DNA from: Stenocarpella maydis | Taxonomy: Eukaryota; Ascomycota; Sordariomycetes; Diaporthales; Diaporthaceae | Assembly: GCA_002270565.1 (NCBI GenBank) | Contig: NQMI01000089.1 | Location: forward strand, 77,747-141,746 | Direction of reading: 5' to 3' | DNA length: 64,000 nt | Shown here: in pieces, positions 35,004 to 47,549 of the stretch | How the letters are laid out: every line of letters begins with the position of its first letter | Numbering within the stretch: the first letter of the stretch is position 1 | The notes under the pieces: model-generated | What the model saw: the letters and a program-made list of their open reading frames with translations, nothing else | Told to the model about the DNA's origin: nothing | Databases searched by the model: none | Position numbers and translations under genes: made by a program

Positions 35004-35994
35004 CTATCGCAGTACATAGCCCCCGTCCACAGGCAGATTCACACCAGTCAGCCAGCTCGCATCGTCGCTGGCCAGGACCACGGCGAGCTTCGCGATGTCC
35101 TCCGCCGTGCCCACGCCCCCGAAAGGATGCCGCTCGTCAAACGCCTCCCGGGACGGCCCAAAAGACGTCGTCTCGTCGAACATGGTCGTGTCCGTGAACC
35201 CAGGGCAGATGGCGTTGCAATGGATGCGGTGACCGGCATACTCGAGCGCCACCTGCCTAGTCAGGCTCGAAACGGCCCCCTTGGAGGCGCAGTATGAGGC
35301 TGTGTGGGTTTGGCATAAAGGTCAGCGCAGGACATCACGGCATCAACCCCGGTGGGTGGTGCGCTTACGGGCTCGGAACCCGGCTATCAGAGCCATGACG
35401 CTCGAGCTGTTTACGATCCAGCCCCTGTCGCCGCTCTCGTGGGGCTCCTGGGCCAGCATCTGCCTGACGGCGAACTTGCAACCGAGGAAGACGGACTTGG
35501 CGTTTATGAGCATCGTCTGGTCCCAGATGTCCTCGTCCATCTCGTGCAGCATAACCACGGCCCTGGCCTCGGGGGCTATACCTGCGTTGTTCACCATGCT
35601 TGCGTCTGCATCAGCACTAAAGTGGCTCTCTCCTTTTTTCCTTCTTTGTTATGTCTCACTCCAGCGAAGCGCAGCCTGCGTCGTCAACCTACACATCTAG
35701 GCGGCCAAATGTCTTGGCCGCGAACTGTACTGCATTCTCGACCGAGGATGCAACGCCGACGTCGGCCCCGACGAAGGCGGCGTTCTTGGGCCCGATGAGG
35801 TCGTGCGTGGGCTGGCCTCGGGGTACATTCCCGGCGGAGTCCTTGAGTACAGGGACGCGCAGTGCAGGCGAGAGGTCGGCGCAGACGACCTTGGCGCCCT
35901 CGGCTGCGTACCGAAGAGCAACGGCGCGTCCTATTCCTGAGGAAGACCCCGTGACGAGGGCGACCTTGTTCGCTAGACGGATGCCGGTTGCCAT
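35004..35994 (-). CDS. Short-chain dehydrogenase/reductase (SDR)
   Basis: Classical NAD(P)-dependent oxidoreductase; substrate unknown. Exons 35994-35693, 35598-35369 and 35299-35004 give 275 residues, the classical SDR length. The Rossmann glycine motif is VTGSSSGIGRAVA, the adenine-ring motif NNAG (MVNNAGIAPEA), the catalytic serine lies in WIVNSSSVMA and the active-site Tyr-x-x-x-Lys is YCASK. The tail NAICPGFTDTTMFDE and VNLPVDGGYVLR is typical. The ATG at 35994 is chosen over 36018 because the Rossmann strand begins at once (ANKVALVTG). Both introns have canonical ends. Confidence 0.9.
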
Positions 35995-37528
35995 GGCGGT
36001 TTGTTCGGGGACACACAAATCTGAAGTCTAAATACAGGTGAAGGAGGGTCTATATGGCAAAGCACACTCAAACAAGGCTGGAGTGGCATGTGCGAGAATC
36101 CGCTTTATGGTGAGCTGCCACGGTAGCTGGTGCCCGCCTCCAAGTTCTCACACAGCGCTTTGCCGAGCATGGAGGCCGAACCGCAAGGTGAGGGGAAAGC
36201 GGGCAGGAGCAGCCTCACAACAGACTTGAGGACACGCGAGGGTGCATCGCGCTGGCGAGGCTTGGGAGGTGATGGTAACCTCGAAGTTGGGCCCAAAACT
36301 TGTGCGTTAGCCTGCGGCTGTTAGGGATTGAGCATATGTAGATGCCGACCACAGGTCGTCTTGTGCCGTGAGTCAAGGCATTCTTTCCTGCCGTGGGCCC
36401 TCATTCCTGGGCAGAGACTGAGTTGGTGTCAACTCTTGTCGAAGCCTCGGCTCTTGTGGCAATTAACTGCTCACGGATTGCGAGATGATTTAACGTCAAC
36501 GACGTGCAGGATCGACAAGGGCACCGGCTCATGTGAAGTCGGAAGTGGATCGGGTTTCGTTGGTGATATGTGACGGGCACAGAGATGCCGACGTCAGCAG
36601 CAGGACAGGCATCGAATCAAGGCGGCCCAGGCTGGCGATCGCCGAGCGGGCTCTTATCTGCGCGGATGGGCCTGCGAGGCGCCTCTCAGGTCCGAGTGGC
36701 CAGGTGGGCACCATTGGTGTGGAAGGTCCCGCGGGTGCCAAGGTTAGGTGCATCCAGCCATGCCACATCGAGGCCAGAGAAGGAGGCTGCAGGTTGCAAG
36801 AGTGCCGATAACCATGTATCTGCTCTCAGCTCTAGTGTACTACGTAAATCCCTAAGACATACTACTGTTCCCATGCGCGGGCACTAGTCAAACAAGGTCA
36901 GGACAGCCTGACAGGAGTATGACCTCATCTGCGGGAGCTGTAGCCGGTTGTGTTGCTGGTGGTGGAGCGCTGAGCAGCTTGCCGTGGAGCTGCACCTCGT
37001 GTCATGTCGCCGGAGAAGAAGGAAGCTGCTGAGATGTTTGCACAACAACAAACACTGTTTCCCCCTCTCATACTTGTCAATAAATGACAAGGTATCTATC
37101 TAGCAAGTAAGCCAGCGTGGGAGAAGGGGCGGTCAGGGCACCCCAGCTTCTGCCGTTGTTAGGTACGGATACCTAGTGTGGTGTCTGACGAGAGCAGTGA
37201 GCACCGCAACCACAGCCCATGAAACAAGCCTGCCACCGTTTTCCATCCCACCACATCATCGGAATCGCGATCCCCAGTCTCGGCCCCATCCCGTTTTCTT
37301 TTCCCCAGACATTACAAAACTCTCCGGGCTGCTGCAAGAAACACACACACACTCACACACACACGCACGCACGCACACACGCACGCACGCACACACGCAC
37401 GCACGCACACACGCACGCACGCACACACGCACGCACGCACACACGCACGCACGCACATACATCATCAAGAGCCGCTCTCGCAGGTTCAACCCCCCTTTCC
37501 TGCCACCGATTGGTAACCATCCACCACC
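35995..37528. other. Divergent promoter region with CA/GC-type repeat
   Basis: No supported gene in about 1.5 kb between the SDR gene (-) and the four-TM protein gene (+). The right end holds the repeat listed separately. Confidence 0.5.
37341..37456. repeat. ACACAC/GCAC compound microsatellite
   Basis: Alternating purine-pyrimidine tract built largely from a 16-nt unit, ACACACGCACGCACGC, repeated about five times after a short (AC)n lead-in. It lies about 70-190 bp upstream of the ATG at 37529. Such tracts can adopt Z-DNA. Confidence 0.9.
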
Positions 37529-38641
37529 ATGACACGGTTTTCCGTCTATGGAGCATCCCTGGTCGCCTTTATTGCCGGTACGTAGTCCCACGCATTCATT
37601 CCCCGGCCGATGCCCACTCTCTCTGCACCCGCCTCCGTCGTCAGGGAGCATGCCTTCGCACCGCCCAACGCGCTCCCTATTCCAGCGCCATAAAGACACG
37701 GTACGGGTGAAATGGGACGGCACCTCCAGCGCTCCTCCATGTCAGGCCTCATTTGCCATTTGGAGTGGGTGCACGCGTTTCTTTTCAACGTGTGCCTCCC
37801 CGCGTCGGGTGGCCACTGCTTAAGCCTGGACTTGCACAAGTCGCAGCCCCAACCACGTCGTCATATCGTGGCGTCGACCGCCACTGGCGGCACTGACTGA
37901 CTGGTCTTGTTGCGACCGCATCAAACCTCTCCCCCAGGTGGCCCAGGACAGCATGGCTAACATGCCGCCCTCGGCACAGCGTCGGCATTGACCCTCACGT
38001 CCATCCTCGTCCCCCACTGGGTCAGCATGGACGTCGAGTCACAAAACAGCCACACCGTCTACTCCCAGCACCTCGGCCTGCACCACTACTGCAACACCGC
38101 ACTGCCCGACAAGCCCTGCCGCTCCTTCCCCGACGAGGAGAAGGACTGCGACCCCAATGACAGGTACTTTTGCTCCATGTGGAGGACTACTGGCTTCCTC
38201 ATGAGCTTCGCAACCGTCGCCGAGCTCGCTACCCTCGTCTGCTTCGTGGTGGCCATCGGCGGCGGCCAGGTCAAGAGGGAGTATGGCTGGAAGGTCCTGT
38301 GTGGTCTCCTGACCGTGGTTTCTGTCGTGCAGTTCGCTGCCATGGGTCTTATCGTGAGTCTCGTGTCCTATTTTCGGACCTCTGCCAGGACCAACCGGAG
38401 CAGCTGCGTCACAGCCGAGGCTTGTCTCGTTCGCTGACTTAACTTGCCGCGAAAGTCATTCCTCTACGACAACGACGAGTACTTTGCCGTCCCAGGCTGG
38501 AATCTCGACACGTCTTGGATCCTGTGCACCGTCAGCGCCAGCGTCGCCGCTATACTCGTCGGCGCCCTGGCGTCATGCGCCTACTTCTTGCCCCCAGAAG
38601 ACGACGGCTACAACTTCCTCGAGGACCCAATTGACGTCTAG
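37529..38641 (+). CDS. Four-TM fungal membrane protein (SUR7/claudin-like, tentative)
   Basis: Predicted integral membrane protein, 202 residues. Exon 37529-37577 (MTRFSVYGASLVAFIA), an unusually long 402-nt intron with a GGCTAAC branch site, exon 37980-38353, intron 38354-38455 and exon 38456-38641. The first helix ends before LTLTSILVPHWVSM. An extracellular-type loop contains six Cys (HYCNTALPDKPC, KDCDPNDRYFCSMW). Three more helices follow (LMSFATVAELATLVCFVVAI, VLCGLLTVVSVVQFAAMGLI, WILCTVSASVAAILVGALAS). The tail is YFLPPEDDGYNFLEDPIDV. The topology resembles SUR7/PalI/claudin-type tetraspan proteins, but I do not recognise a specific orthologue. Confidence 0.78.
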
Positions 38642-39919
38642 CAGAAATCAGCCGCGGGAGAGCGAACTAGGGGTTCCTGGAGGATCTACTACGTTCGCGG
38701 GTTCTTTTCGTTCTTCAAAGTCATATTAGAAGTATATACGGGGCGTTTCGGGCATTACAGGACAGGGCATTATTAATTTTCCTCCTTAAACGGGCTTGAC
38801 ACATTTTTGATACCTGAAAGAGTGAGATTTTTTTTTTTTTTGCTGAGGGCAGTGGAGGGCACTCTTTGAGGTCGACCACGATAATCACATTTTAAACGCG
38901 TCACTCAACCGGCGTCCATTGCACGAATACAGTATATTGGACATATACATGAGAGAACCTGAGACAGATTGCTGTGGTACTCTCCGCAGCCCTAATCACC
39001 TCTGGTCGTGGCTTCGGCTCTGGCTGTAGGTTTACAGAACAGCAAGTTTTGCACCCAACCTAGCTCGTCTACCCAGGGTAGCAATTCGTTGAGCTCATTG
39101 TGCTACCAGTCCACCGACAACGTTGAGAAGGCATGCAAGCATGCCATGGCGACTCACCAATTGTATCCATCCAGCTTGCCATATCATGTATACAAGCCAG
39201 TGTACTGACCGCAGAGTCGGGTGGCTTGGGAACTCTGTATGGAAGTGCTGACTCCCATGCCCGAGAATCACACCACGATATTTGCGTCTACCAAGCACCT
39301 CTATACGACGGGAGACGTGCCCTCACACCGGCGGACAAAACGGCGCCGACTGATATGCGGCCTCATGTACGGCGGTGGAGTCATTAAAACGGGCACTGTC
39401 CGAACACACGAGTTGAGTTGGTGTGGGCCTGACTAGAGAGGTAACACAACCAAACAAGTCTCGTTTCACCTTTATATGTTCAAGGTTTTATCATTAGATC
39501 TCATGCGCTCATTTGCTAAATCGACATCACAAGCCCAACTGGTATCATTCCTTCCCACATAACTCCGAGTGAAAAGCCCCGGCGGGATGCAAAGACAAAG
39601 CACCAGGCCATCCCGCCCATGATAAAAAATGGTGTACAGCTCTTTCCTGTAGCTTTGACACCCCTCTCTTGAACATAGAAAACCAGACCTGCGCGCTGGT
39701 TTAGGTGTTATGGATTTCTTTTTTCTGCCCCCTGCTCTTTTTATCACCTCTTGGAACATGGTAGTGTCTACAAAAAAGCGGGGGAGATGGGAACGAAGTA
39801 GAAAAATATTGACATTAGAAGGGAAATTGGCCCAGTAGGTGAGGGGAGAAAAAAAAAAAGGACGGGGAATCAACCGCATTGAAAAAAAAGGTAACAGCAT
39901 TTATTTGTGCGTGTCAAAA
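38642..39919. other. Intergenic, no supported gene
   Basis: A 12-base T run lies near 38827. A 142-codon minus frame (39900-39472) directly downstream of the DUF6536 gene has no coding character and is probably its 3' UTR. Confidence 0.45.
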
Positions 39920-42583
39920 TCACGCGTACCGCCTGGTGGCGTCCAGCTCGCCCAGACCCCGGGTTGAGTATGTCGCGTGGCTGACGCTGGCGCCGGGGCT
40001 CTCAGGGACGACGCCCCAGGCGACGGGCTGCTTGTAGACGTCGGTCTCGTGGGGCACGCGATGACAGCGGGCGCTGACGACGGCGCTGCAGGAGCCGCCC
40101 TCGAAGACGAGGGGGTTGCCGACCGTGCGGCCGTTGGCCATGGTGACTGCGGGGTCGCGGAGGAGGCAAGCGCCCGCGACCGCGAGGAACAGCATGACCA
40201 GCATGGCGAGCAGGATCGCGAGGGCGACCCCGCTGAAGCCGACGCCCAGCAGGCGCTGCGGCGAGGCGTCCGGGTTCGAGGGGTCGGACGAGCCGCTCGC
40301 TGTCAGGGAGAAGACGAAGCACGCCTGGTTCAGCACGAAGCACATTGCGGCAAAGAAGACAGCCAGGGCCCAGCTCACGGGGCGGGGGAGCGTCATGTAG
40401 AGGCTGGTGGTCTGGTGGCCCTCAGGGTCGGACGAGACGCGAAGGGGCCGGGGGGCGCTGGTGGACAGGATGGCGTGCAGGCTGCTCTCGCGGGAGAGGA
40501 AGAAGGCGGTCAAGAGGGTGTTGGTGGCGAAGTACAGCCCTGCGAGCAGGATCTGCGGCAGGGAGGTGACGATGGCGAGCGCGCCGGCGGGGATGGAGGA
40601 TGCCGCGGCGGACGGGAGAAGGTACGTGGAATGAGGGCTCGCGACGCCAAAGGGTGACAGTGGGTGCGCCGATGGCTGGGAGGCGACTGTGAGCGCCAGG
40701 ACGCCCGCAGCGAAGATCACGCTGGCAAGCCACCAGAAGGCGGCGCCGAGCCAGTTGGAGAGCGAAGGCGACCGGAACCAGAAGTGGTCTCGCTCCGGAG
40801 CCCAGTACTTGCCATCGGTGAAGCCCCAGCCGCCCATGCCTGTGCGGAGGTTCTTCTTGGACAGGAGGCAGTTCTTGCGGGTCGACGGGTCCGGGTCGCG
40901 GAGAAAGGACGCGATGGCGTCCCCGAGCGTGACGAGTGGCTCAAAACGTCGCAGGAAGAGGGCCGTGGCGGTGAGCACAAGGGTGACGAGGTTGAGGGCA
41001 ACGACGACGACCAGGAGGATGCTGTTGAGCTGCAGCGTGCAGGTCTCCTGTGATGGCTCGCTCGGCTGTGCGAGGCAGAACTGGACGACCGCCCCGTCGA
41101 AGAAGATCTGGGCGTTTGAGATGGTGGTGGACATGTTGTTGCCCATCTGGAGGTTGATGCCCGCCTGGGCCGTCTCCACGAGGGAGTTGCCCGAGTTGCG
41201 GCCATTGACCACTAGGAGGACGTTTTGGAAGTGTGTGTTAAAGACCCCGCTGAACAGGTCGACACACTCGCTGCTGGTGAGATTTGTGAGGTCGTCACGG
41301 CTGGCGAGGCTCTGGAGCGTAAGCAGTTCGTTACGGCTGAGGCCGCCCGCGTTGTTGTCGGTCCCGTTGCTGAACGACGAGCCGGTGAGGAAGGACTCGG
41401 TGACAGCGATGAGATTGTAGCCCAGGCCGGCCCGCGTGGTGAAAATTACGGAATTATATCTGCAGCCCAAGGTCAGCCCCAGCGGACGAAACAAAGACGG
41501 GATGAATCACACCGGGGGGGGGGGGGCTCACATTACTTGGGTCAAAACAGCCACGGTCAGCAAGACGCTGGCCAGGACAACCCTCCCCTTCCCAATGTGT
41601 CTGAAGTTCCGCAACGACGGAAGGCCGATCTCCAACCACCGCTTTTCCCCATGTGCCACAGTTATCTCCGACCGGGTTGGGCTGCTCAGGGCCTGGAACA
41701 CATAGTTCGCGCCCACGATTAATATCATGACCAGGATGTTGATCAGCGCGTGCAGGCGCCAGTCGAGCGATGCGACGTCGTCGCATGACCCCGTGAAGAG
41801 GTTCATGTCCCCGACCAGTATGGCAATCGACGTGCCGGCGTACACCACGCATACGAAACCTATGATGAGTATGACCAAGGCGAGAATGGCATTGAGCACG
41901 ACGCCCAGCCTCCACCCGGTCATCAGCCTTTTCCTTTTCCTGGGCTTCTCGTTGGTCGAGGGCAGGATCATCTGCAGCTCGGTCATGGTGGATGAGGCGG
42001 TCGTCTGGGACAAGGCATCACGGGCCCCGCGGGTCCTGTTCTCCTGCATGCCCTCGAGGCGAACCATGTGCGATTGCTGCGGGCGGTGCTGGTGAACAAT
42101 ATCGACGTTGCGCGCGCCCTGGGCCCCGCCGTTGCGCTTGCGCCTCGCGACCGTCTCGGGGGTCTCGCCACGGATGAAGTTGACGACGTAGTCCGGGATC
42201 AGCGTGCTGTCGCGCAGGCTGCTACGGGAGGCGTCGCTACCAATCTTGGGCACCTGGACGGTGGCGCGGCGGAATAGCTCTGGTGCGTTGGCTGTGAATA
42301 TGGACATGTTATCCGTGGCTATGCTCTGAAAGGGCCAATTTATCGTCACGCCCTTCCTGCCCCTCCGCGATGGAGGGGGGTCCAGCTGTGAGTCGTCTGC
42401 CCCATTATTGGTCCTCTGGCCTATTGAGCGAGAGTGTAGGCGTCCGGATGAAGAGGCACCAGAAGAGGATGGCGGCACCCTGTGGATGGTCTGCGTGTTA
42501 GTCCTAGACCCGCAGCAAGTCGGGCGTCAGGAAGGCTCGTGCCCGGATCACCACTAACATCCTAATCTGTGTCACTGGGCCAT
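39920..42583 (-). CDS. DUF6536 multi-pass membrane protein
   Basis: Large fungal membrane protein of unknown function. Exons 42583-42576 (MAQ), 42479-41532 and 41459-39920 give 831 residues. An alternative in-frame ATG at 42616 would add 11. The first intron has a perfect GACTAAC branch site. After a disordered, Arg/Ser-rich N-terminus (about 210 residues) comes the DUF6536 domain: GWRLGVVLNAILALVILIIG, GDMNLFTGSCDDV, LINILVMILIVGANYVFQAL and SPTRSEI. Additional hydrophobic segments are spread through the C-terminal half. The second intron (41531-41460) has its GTGAGC donor followed by a run of 13 C on the coding strand. Nothing in the neighbourhood suggests a role. Confidence 0.85.
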
Positions 42584-43167
42584 CGTATGTGCTGAAAACG
42601 GATTGAGCGTCTCCATCGCGGGGCTCTGAACTGTGGTCCATCTGCCGCGCGCCTCGAGGGCTAGGAGGTGCCAGGCATTGACGACTGCTAAGGTTATGGT
42701 ATAGGATAGATGTTGCAGAGGGGAGGGAGAGGATGACAGTTTCTCGGAGGGATCACCACGGGCAGCACTCGTCATGGAAACAATTATCTAGCGTGCAGTC
42801 TGGCGGGATCGGCTGGGAGGTGGTGGACGGTAACCAGTAAAAGAACGACAAGAAGTTTGGGTGGCGGACAGCGCAGTCTGGTAACATGTTGGTCTGGTTG
42901 GTCTTGGTGGTGCGGTGGGCAGGGGCGGTGGTTTTAGTACAACCGTAGTATGCAGCAGCGTGTAGGATGGCAGCCTCGCATGCTGCGGTCGAGCAGGACA
43001 TCGTCACCCCTGCTCGACGATGGGGCGGACTGGTTGAGACGAGGAGTGAGAGGTGGCAGCGCCAAGGGACCGTTGTTGGGTTGATTGGGTCGACGGCAGA
43101 TGGGCTGGTGTGTGGAAGTGATCCCGGACCCTGAGCTTCAGCCACCCCCCCCCTGCCCCCCTTTTCT

Positions 43168-43200
43168 TCCTCCTCCTCCTCCTCCTCCTCCTCCTCCTCC
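43168..43200. repeat. (TCC)11 microsatellite
   Basis: Pure trinucleotide tract that produces the poly-Glu minus-strand frame nearby. Confidence 0.92.
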
Positions 43201-43763
43201 TTCTCTCCCCTCCGTCCCCCCCTCCACCCCCCCGGCCCCCGCGCGAATTTTACTGATTGTACGTGCACCAGCGGCTACTACTGCTGCATGCACATACCTA
43301 CCTTGGCGTGTACGAGACGTATGTACTTGTGTTGCTTCACCTTGGATCGACCTAGATCAATCCCCGGCGCGGGCCAGGCCTATATTTAAACTGCGCCTCG
43401 GACGGAAATGCCCAATCAGACACTGCCAGCCTGTCTTCGCAAGCACAGCGACGGCCCAGATGCCCTCCCGATGCCGCCTGTGCGATGAGATGACGAAGGG
43501 GCGCGATGCGGGGAGAAACAAAGCAGCAGCAGCAAAAGCAGCTCCTTCGAGACCCACCCCATAGCAACGTTGAGAGTTCGCCATCGGGGGCCTGTGGTGT
43601 ACACTAGTGTCGCATCTTACGGCCCTGATGGCTCGCCGGCGGAGAAGGAGTTGGACATTGGCCTGCGGGGCGCCGTGCACACCCGCCTTGCTACCTCGCA
43701 GCTTCGGGCAGATAAGCTGCAACTGGGTGGTCCGTTCCATCTCTCCATCGGCGCATGCTGCGT

Positions 43764-43765
43764 GG

Positions 43766-43797
<32 letters not shown>

Positions 43798-43798
43798 C
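43764..43798. repeat. (GGCA)n microsatellite
   Basis: Almost nine tandem GGCA copies. Confidence 0.95.
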
Positions 43799-45839
43799 TC
43801 TCTGAAAGGGCTTAGCTCAGGTATCACGGAGGTGATATCATTATCACAATGATCGACGAGTCTGGGCGAAGGACCTCGGATGCCTTGCCGAATTCGTTGG
43901 CAACGTCTCTAGTGTGTCTGTGGCAGCCTTGTCAGAACGTGGTTGGCGGTGGGTAATACACTAGACGGTCATGTGCAGTGGTGTCAATTGATACATGGAT
44001 GATTGATGGTGGACGTGCTTCGAAACAAAAGACTGGACCGCGTCGGAGAGTTTACCATGTAAACTACATATTAGTAGTTTATTAGCCTGCTGGCGATCCG
44101 CCCTCTGGTCTGGTTGGCTGGTTTTGGTTTGTCCTTTCGTGGCATCTACAAGAAGTGGGTAGCCCGGTAATAAGAATAAAGTGGGTTGGTTCCGTCTGAC
44201 GAGCAGGCGCAACAAGAGAGAGCGAGAGGGAAGCATCGCAAATCATTCATGCACGCACATGCAGGACCCAGGACCCAAGCCCCAGGACCCGCAGAGATCT
44301 CAAATCAATTCTCCTCTTGTCTCCTCTTTGGCCCCGTAGCCCCATTGTGATGTCGACTTGCCTATCAACCCCCCCCCCATCTTACACCATCCTCGTCGCC
44401 CCCGCCAGAAAACAAAATTCTCCTATACATGCCTGTATACGGAGTACTAGTGTCAGTACTACGTACATGATACACGTACAACGGTACACTATATATGTAC
44501 CTGCCCCCCCCCCCCCCCCGGCAGGCTGGGCCTAGGCTGGCTCGGGAGGAACGGCCACACCTGGGCATGTGCTGCCGGCATTCATGCATGTGCAACGGGG
44601 ATTCCCCTAGCCCCCGGTATTGTCTGGTAGGTGTACCAAGTTTCAGATTAGAAAAGCTCCCCTCGCCCACGCCCTCTGCGCGCCCAGTGAATGGCTGGGC
44701 CGGCTGGGGACGTAAGGGGGCCGCCCAATTTCCTGGCCGGTTCTTGCTACCGCAATTCATGCCGTTCGACTCGGCCCAATCTCCCATTAGACGGTGTATA
44801 TCAGTCGCTGGCCGTGGTTCCCTCCCCGTCGGATTAGTGGGAGAGAAAAAAGTAGAAGATGGAAGTGGGGACGAGGACGAGTCAGCGCCCGTGAGCAGGA
44901 CAGAACATCACGGCTCGCACCGACGCCCGGACAACATCAGGGCAGTTTGCAGCCCATGGACCCCATACCCACAATTCCCCCCGGTGTGCCAGCTCGCAAC
45001 CTTGGAACCGAGCGCGCAAGCGTGCCCAAAAACTCCGGGTGACATGTTTCGTCCCTTTCTGCCCGCAGCTCAACGGCCAGTCTGCCTGGCTGTGCACTGC
45101 TCAAATTTCTGGTGCCCGCTCTGGGCCTGTCTCGTCGGTGTGGCGCCCGCCAAAGATTGAAAATACCAACTGCAACGGTATGTTTCAAACTGACCTCGTG
45201 TTGGATGACTCCACTCTCCTATCAGTAACCATTCAGATAGATCCAAGACATGTGAGCCTTGCATTGTCTCCAGCTCACCACTTACACAAACCCCAACCCT
45301 GGGCTCATATCTGCCACATCACCAACCTCCAACCATTATCGCTGGCCGTACCGAGACTTTGAGACTCGTGCCACCTCAGCGTAGGAGCTAAATCCAGCCT
45401 ACATAGTATGTATGCCTAGAGTATCTTATTGACCTTGTTCCTGGTTGATGCCCTCGTCAGTTTGGTTTATCCATGCTGACCTGAAAGGAACAAAATCCGA
45501 CATGTGTGTGTCACCACCGAAAAAAGAGTAAAGCCATTTCACATATCGTGGGACGAATTACTCGATCTGTCATTTCGATTACATATGGGTCCAATGCGGG
45601 CATGCGGACTGTTCTATCCGAAGACAAGTAGGCTCTATGTGAATCGAATTTTCTCACGTCATCCGACGGTAGTGTATGAAACGTTCACTTAAAAAGCTAT
45701 TGCTGTTCAGGGTCCTGCGCGTATTAAACCTAAAGATAACTGTGCCATCCAAGTCTGAACATGTCTCTGCCTTCGCTGACGTACGTATTCCAGACAAACT
45801 GATTACCAAAATGCCATATTTAGACACCTGGGCACTCTT

Positions 45840-46214
45840 TCAAATCAGGCCACTAACTAGGACAGCCCCTCGATCATTGACCCTTACTATTCCTTTGCCA
45901 TCCCCGCGATCCCCGATCTCTTTGAGAATATTCTCTCCATCTATTGCACCTGAATAGTTATCTACAAATTGGCCGGCAAATATGACGTTGCTTGCTATCT
46001 CGACCTGCTCGCCACCCCCTGACAATGCAGATGCGGTGAGAAGATTGCCGTAGTAGAGCGGGTTGGCGAATCGCGCCGTGCCGTTGATAGTGATTGGTTC
46101 TAAAATTGCCAGGGGAATGATTATATGCGGTATCCATGTGGAAGTCCAGGCGCGAGACACTAAAGATGGCGACGTAGAGCACGTAGCCAACTGCCCAGAG
46201 GCCAGAGGCAAATA
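45840..46214 (-). pseudogene. Unrecognised gene remnant abutting an inverted-repeat element
   Basis: On the minus strand a coding-like stretch (GTARFANPLYYGNLLTAS, GGEQVEIASNVIFAGQFVDN, ending AVLVSGLI and a stop at 45840) runs back to the edge of the TIR element at 46215. Beyond that the frame is only element sequence. A second frame upstream (WAVGYVLYVAIFSVSRLDFH) may be an earlier exon, joined through a GTGTCT...TTTAG intron. Composition and beta-like alternation look protein-coding, but I do not recognise the family and no start codon outside the element is visible. Confidence 0.4.
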
Positions 46215-47488
46215 ACATCGCCGGCCAGGATTCCGGCCGGGCCCCCATTCCGGCCGCCTTTCCCACACAAACTCAAACATTTCAACAAGCCATAATAAAT
46301 CTAAATAAAATACCTAAAAACCCTAACCTTTTATATATATATAATATTTTACTTATANAAATAGAATTTTAGTTTCTTTAATAATATTTATTTTAATACA
46401 TTTATTATAAATGTATTAAAGAATTATCTCTAAGAAGAATTTATTTAATAATATAATTTAAGATTTAAGGTTTCCTATTCTGATGAATTTGTGCTATAGA
46501 ATAGCATTCAGTTCAGCGTGTGTTTCGGCAGGGTCGCAGTGTGGTGCTCTGAGGCGAATTGGGACGATTGACAATGGTCTGGACAACTTTGTATTGAATT
46601 AAGTTGGGCTTCTGTAAGCCCTCCTTATATACCCTCCGACGTCGTCTCACCCCTGGGCACGCTGCGGTCGGCTCTGGTGCAAATTTGCAAATGCCGGAAA
46701 ATTCGCCCTTCCAACACACCATCTTTGGTTCCAAGCAGCCAGCCAACCATAGCCCTAGCAATGCCCAAATTAAGTACATACAAACTTCAGAAATCAGGCT
46801 ATCCAATGCACTAAGTCATATACTTTTTGGGTAAGAAATAAGGGTAATGCAGAGGTCTGAATTAAGGTGCAAATGCAGGCCAAAATAATCGACTCACGGC
46901 CACCAAACTCATCTTGCGTCACGCACGCACTGGGCGTACTTAGCGAAAATCGCCTGACTCGCAAGTCTAGGGTAACTCCTTGCTAGAAAGTCTAGGGTAA
47001 CTCCTTGCAACGAAGTCTAGGGTAACTCCTTGCACGGAGTACCAACGCCCTGCTGAGCGGTTCCGTTTAACACCTATATAAACTTTTTATAAGGAAAATC
47101 TAAAAGTATTTATATAACCTTAAGGAAATTCATTATTTATAAATAACTTTAAATTAATGTTATTCTATATTCATTTTTTATATTATAAGATTTATAAAAT
47201 TAAATTTTTAATTAATATATTAGTATTAAAAGAAATAATATTTATTAAGAAATCTTAGTATTATATATATAAATCTTACCATTTTATAAACTTTATATTT
47301 AAAAAATACTATTTCAATACTGTTATAGAAATATTAATTTAAAAGATTATATTTTGAACGTAGGGTTAGGGTTGTCGGATTTGATTTGGATTTAATATGA
47401 GCTATTAAAAGTGGGTGTGTTTTGGTGTGAATACACTGTGTGCAGGGTGGCCGGAATCAGGGGGGGCCGGAATCCGGGGCCACGATGT
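46215..47488. mobile_element. TA-flanked inverted-repeat element (copy 1)
   Basis: 1274-bp element with long imperfect terminal inverted repeats (over 100 bp). The left end reads ACATCGCCGGCC and the right end, reversed, ACATCGTGGCCCC. Both are flanked by TA (46213-46214 and 47489-47490). Inside each end, after TTTCCCACACAAAC-type sequence, come very AT-rich arms (about 46280-46500 and 47060-47350) and a CCCTAACC motif. The central 0.5 kb has normal GC and no transposase. One N lies at 46358. AT-rich arms and transition differences suggest RIP. Confidence 0.65.
46966..47038. repeat. Three direct repeats inside element copy 1
   Basis: AAGTCTAGGGTAACTCCTTGC occurs three times in tandem with four-base variable spacers, a unit of about 25 bp. 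Confidence 0.85.
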
Positions 47489-47549
47489 TAAGTCCGAGAC
47501 TCAAGGTGCTTTCTTGGCACTATGAAGCAGTCAGGCAGCGCGCAGAGGA

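Larger units (their letters stand above)
42617..45837. other. Gene-poor, microsatellite-rich tract
   Basis: About 3 kb without a supportable gene. Frames at 42753-43268, 43085-43564 and 44495-45160 are driven by simple repeats and homopolymers. C runs lie at 44369-44378 and 44504-44519 (16 bases). An AGGACCC-type direct repeat occurs at 44262-44291. Confidence 0.5.

Noticed and set aside
39977..41722. Long plus-strand frames opposite the DUF6536 gene
   Set aside because: Antisense shadows; low-complexity Gly/Arg/Glu composition.
42753..43564. Frames containing poly-Glu or poly-Pro
   Set aside because: Artefacts of the TCC repeat and C runs.
36908..43798. CRISPR-like interpretation of the short tandem repeats
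   Set aside because: These are simple microsatellites without spacers, in a eukaryotic genome.
44495..45160. 221-codon plus frame
   Set aside because: Begins in a 16-C homopolymer, has no recognisable motif and an erratic composition.
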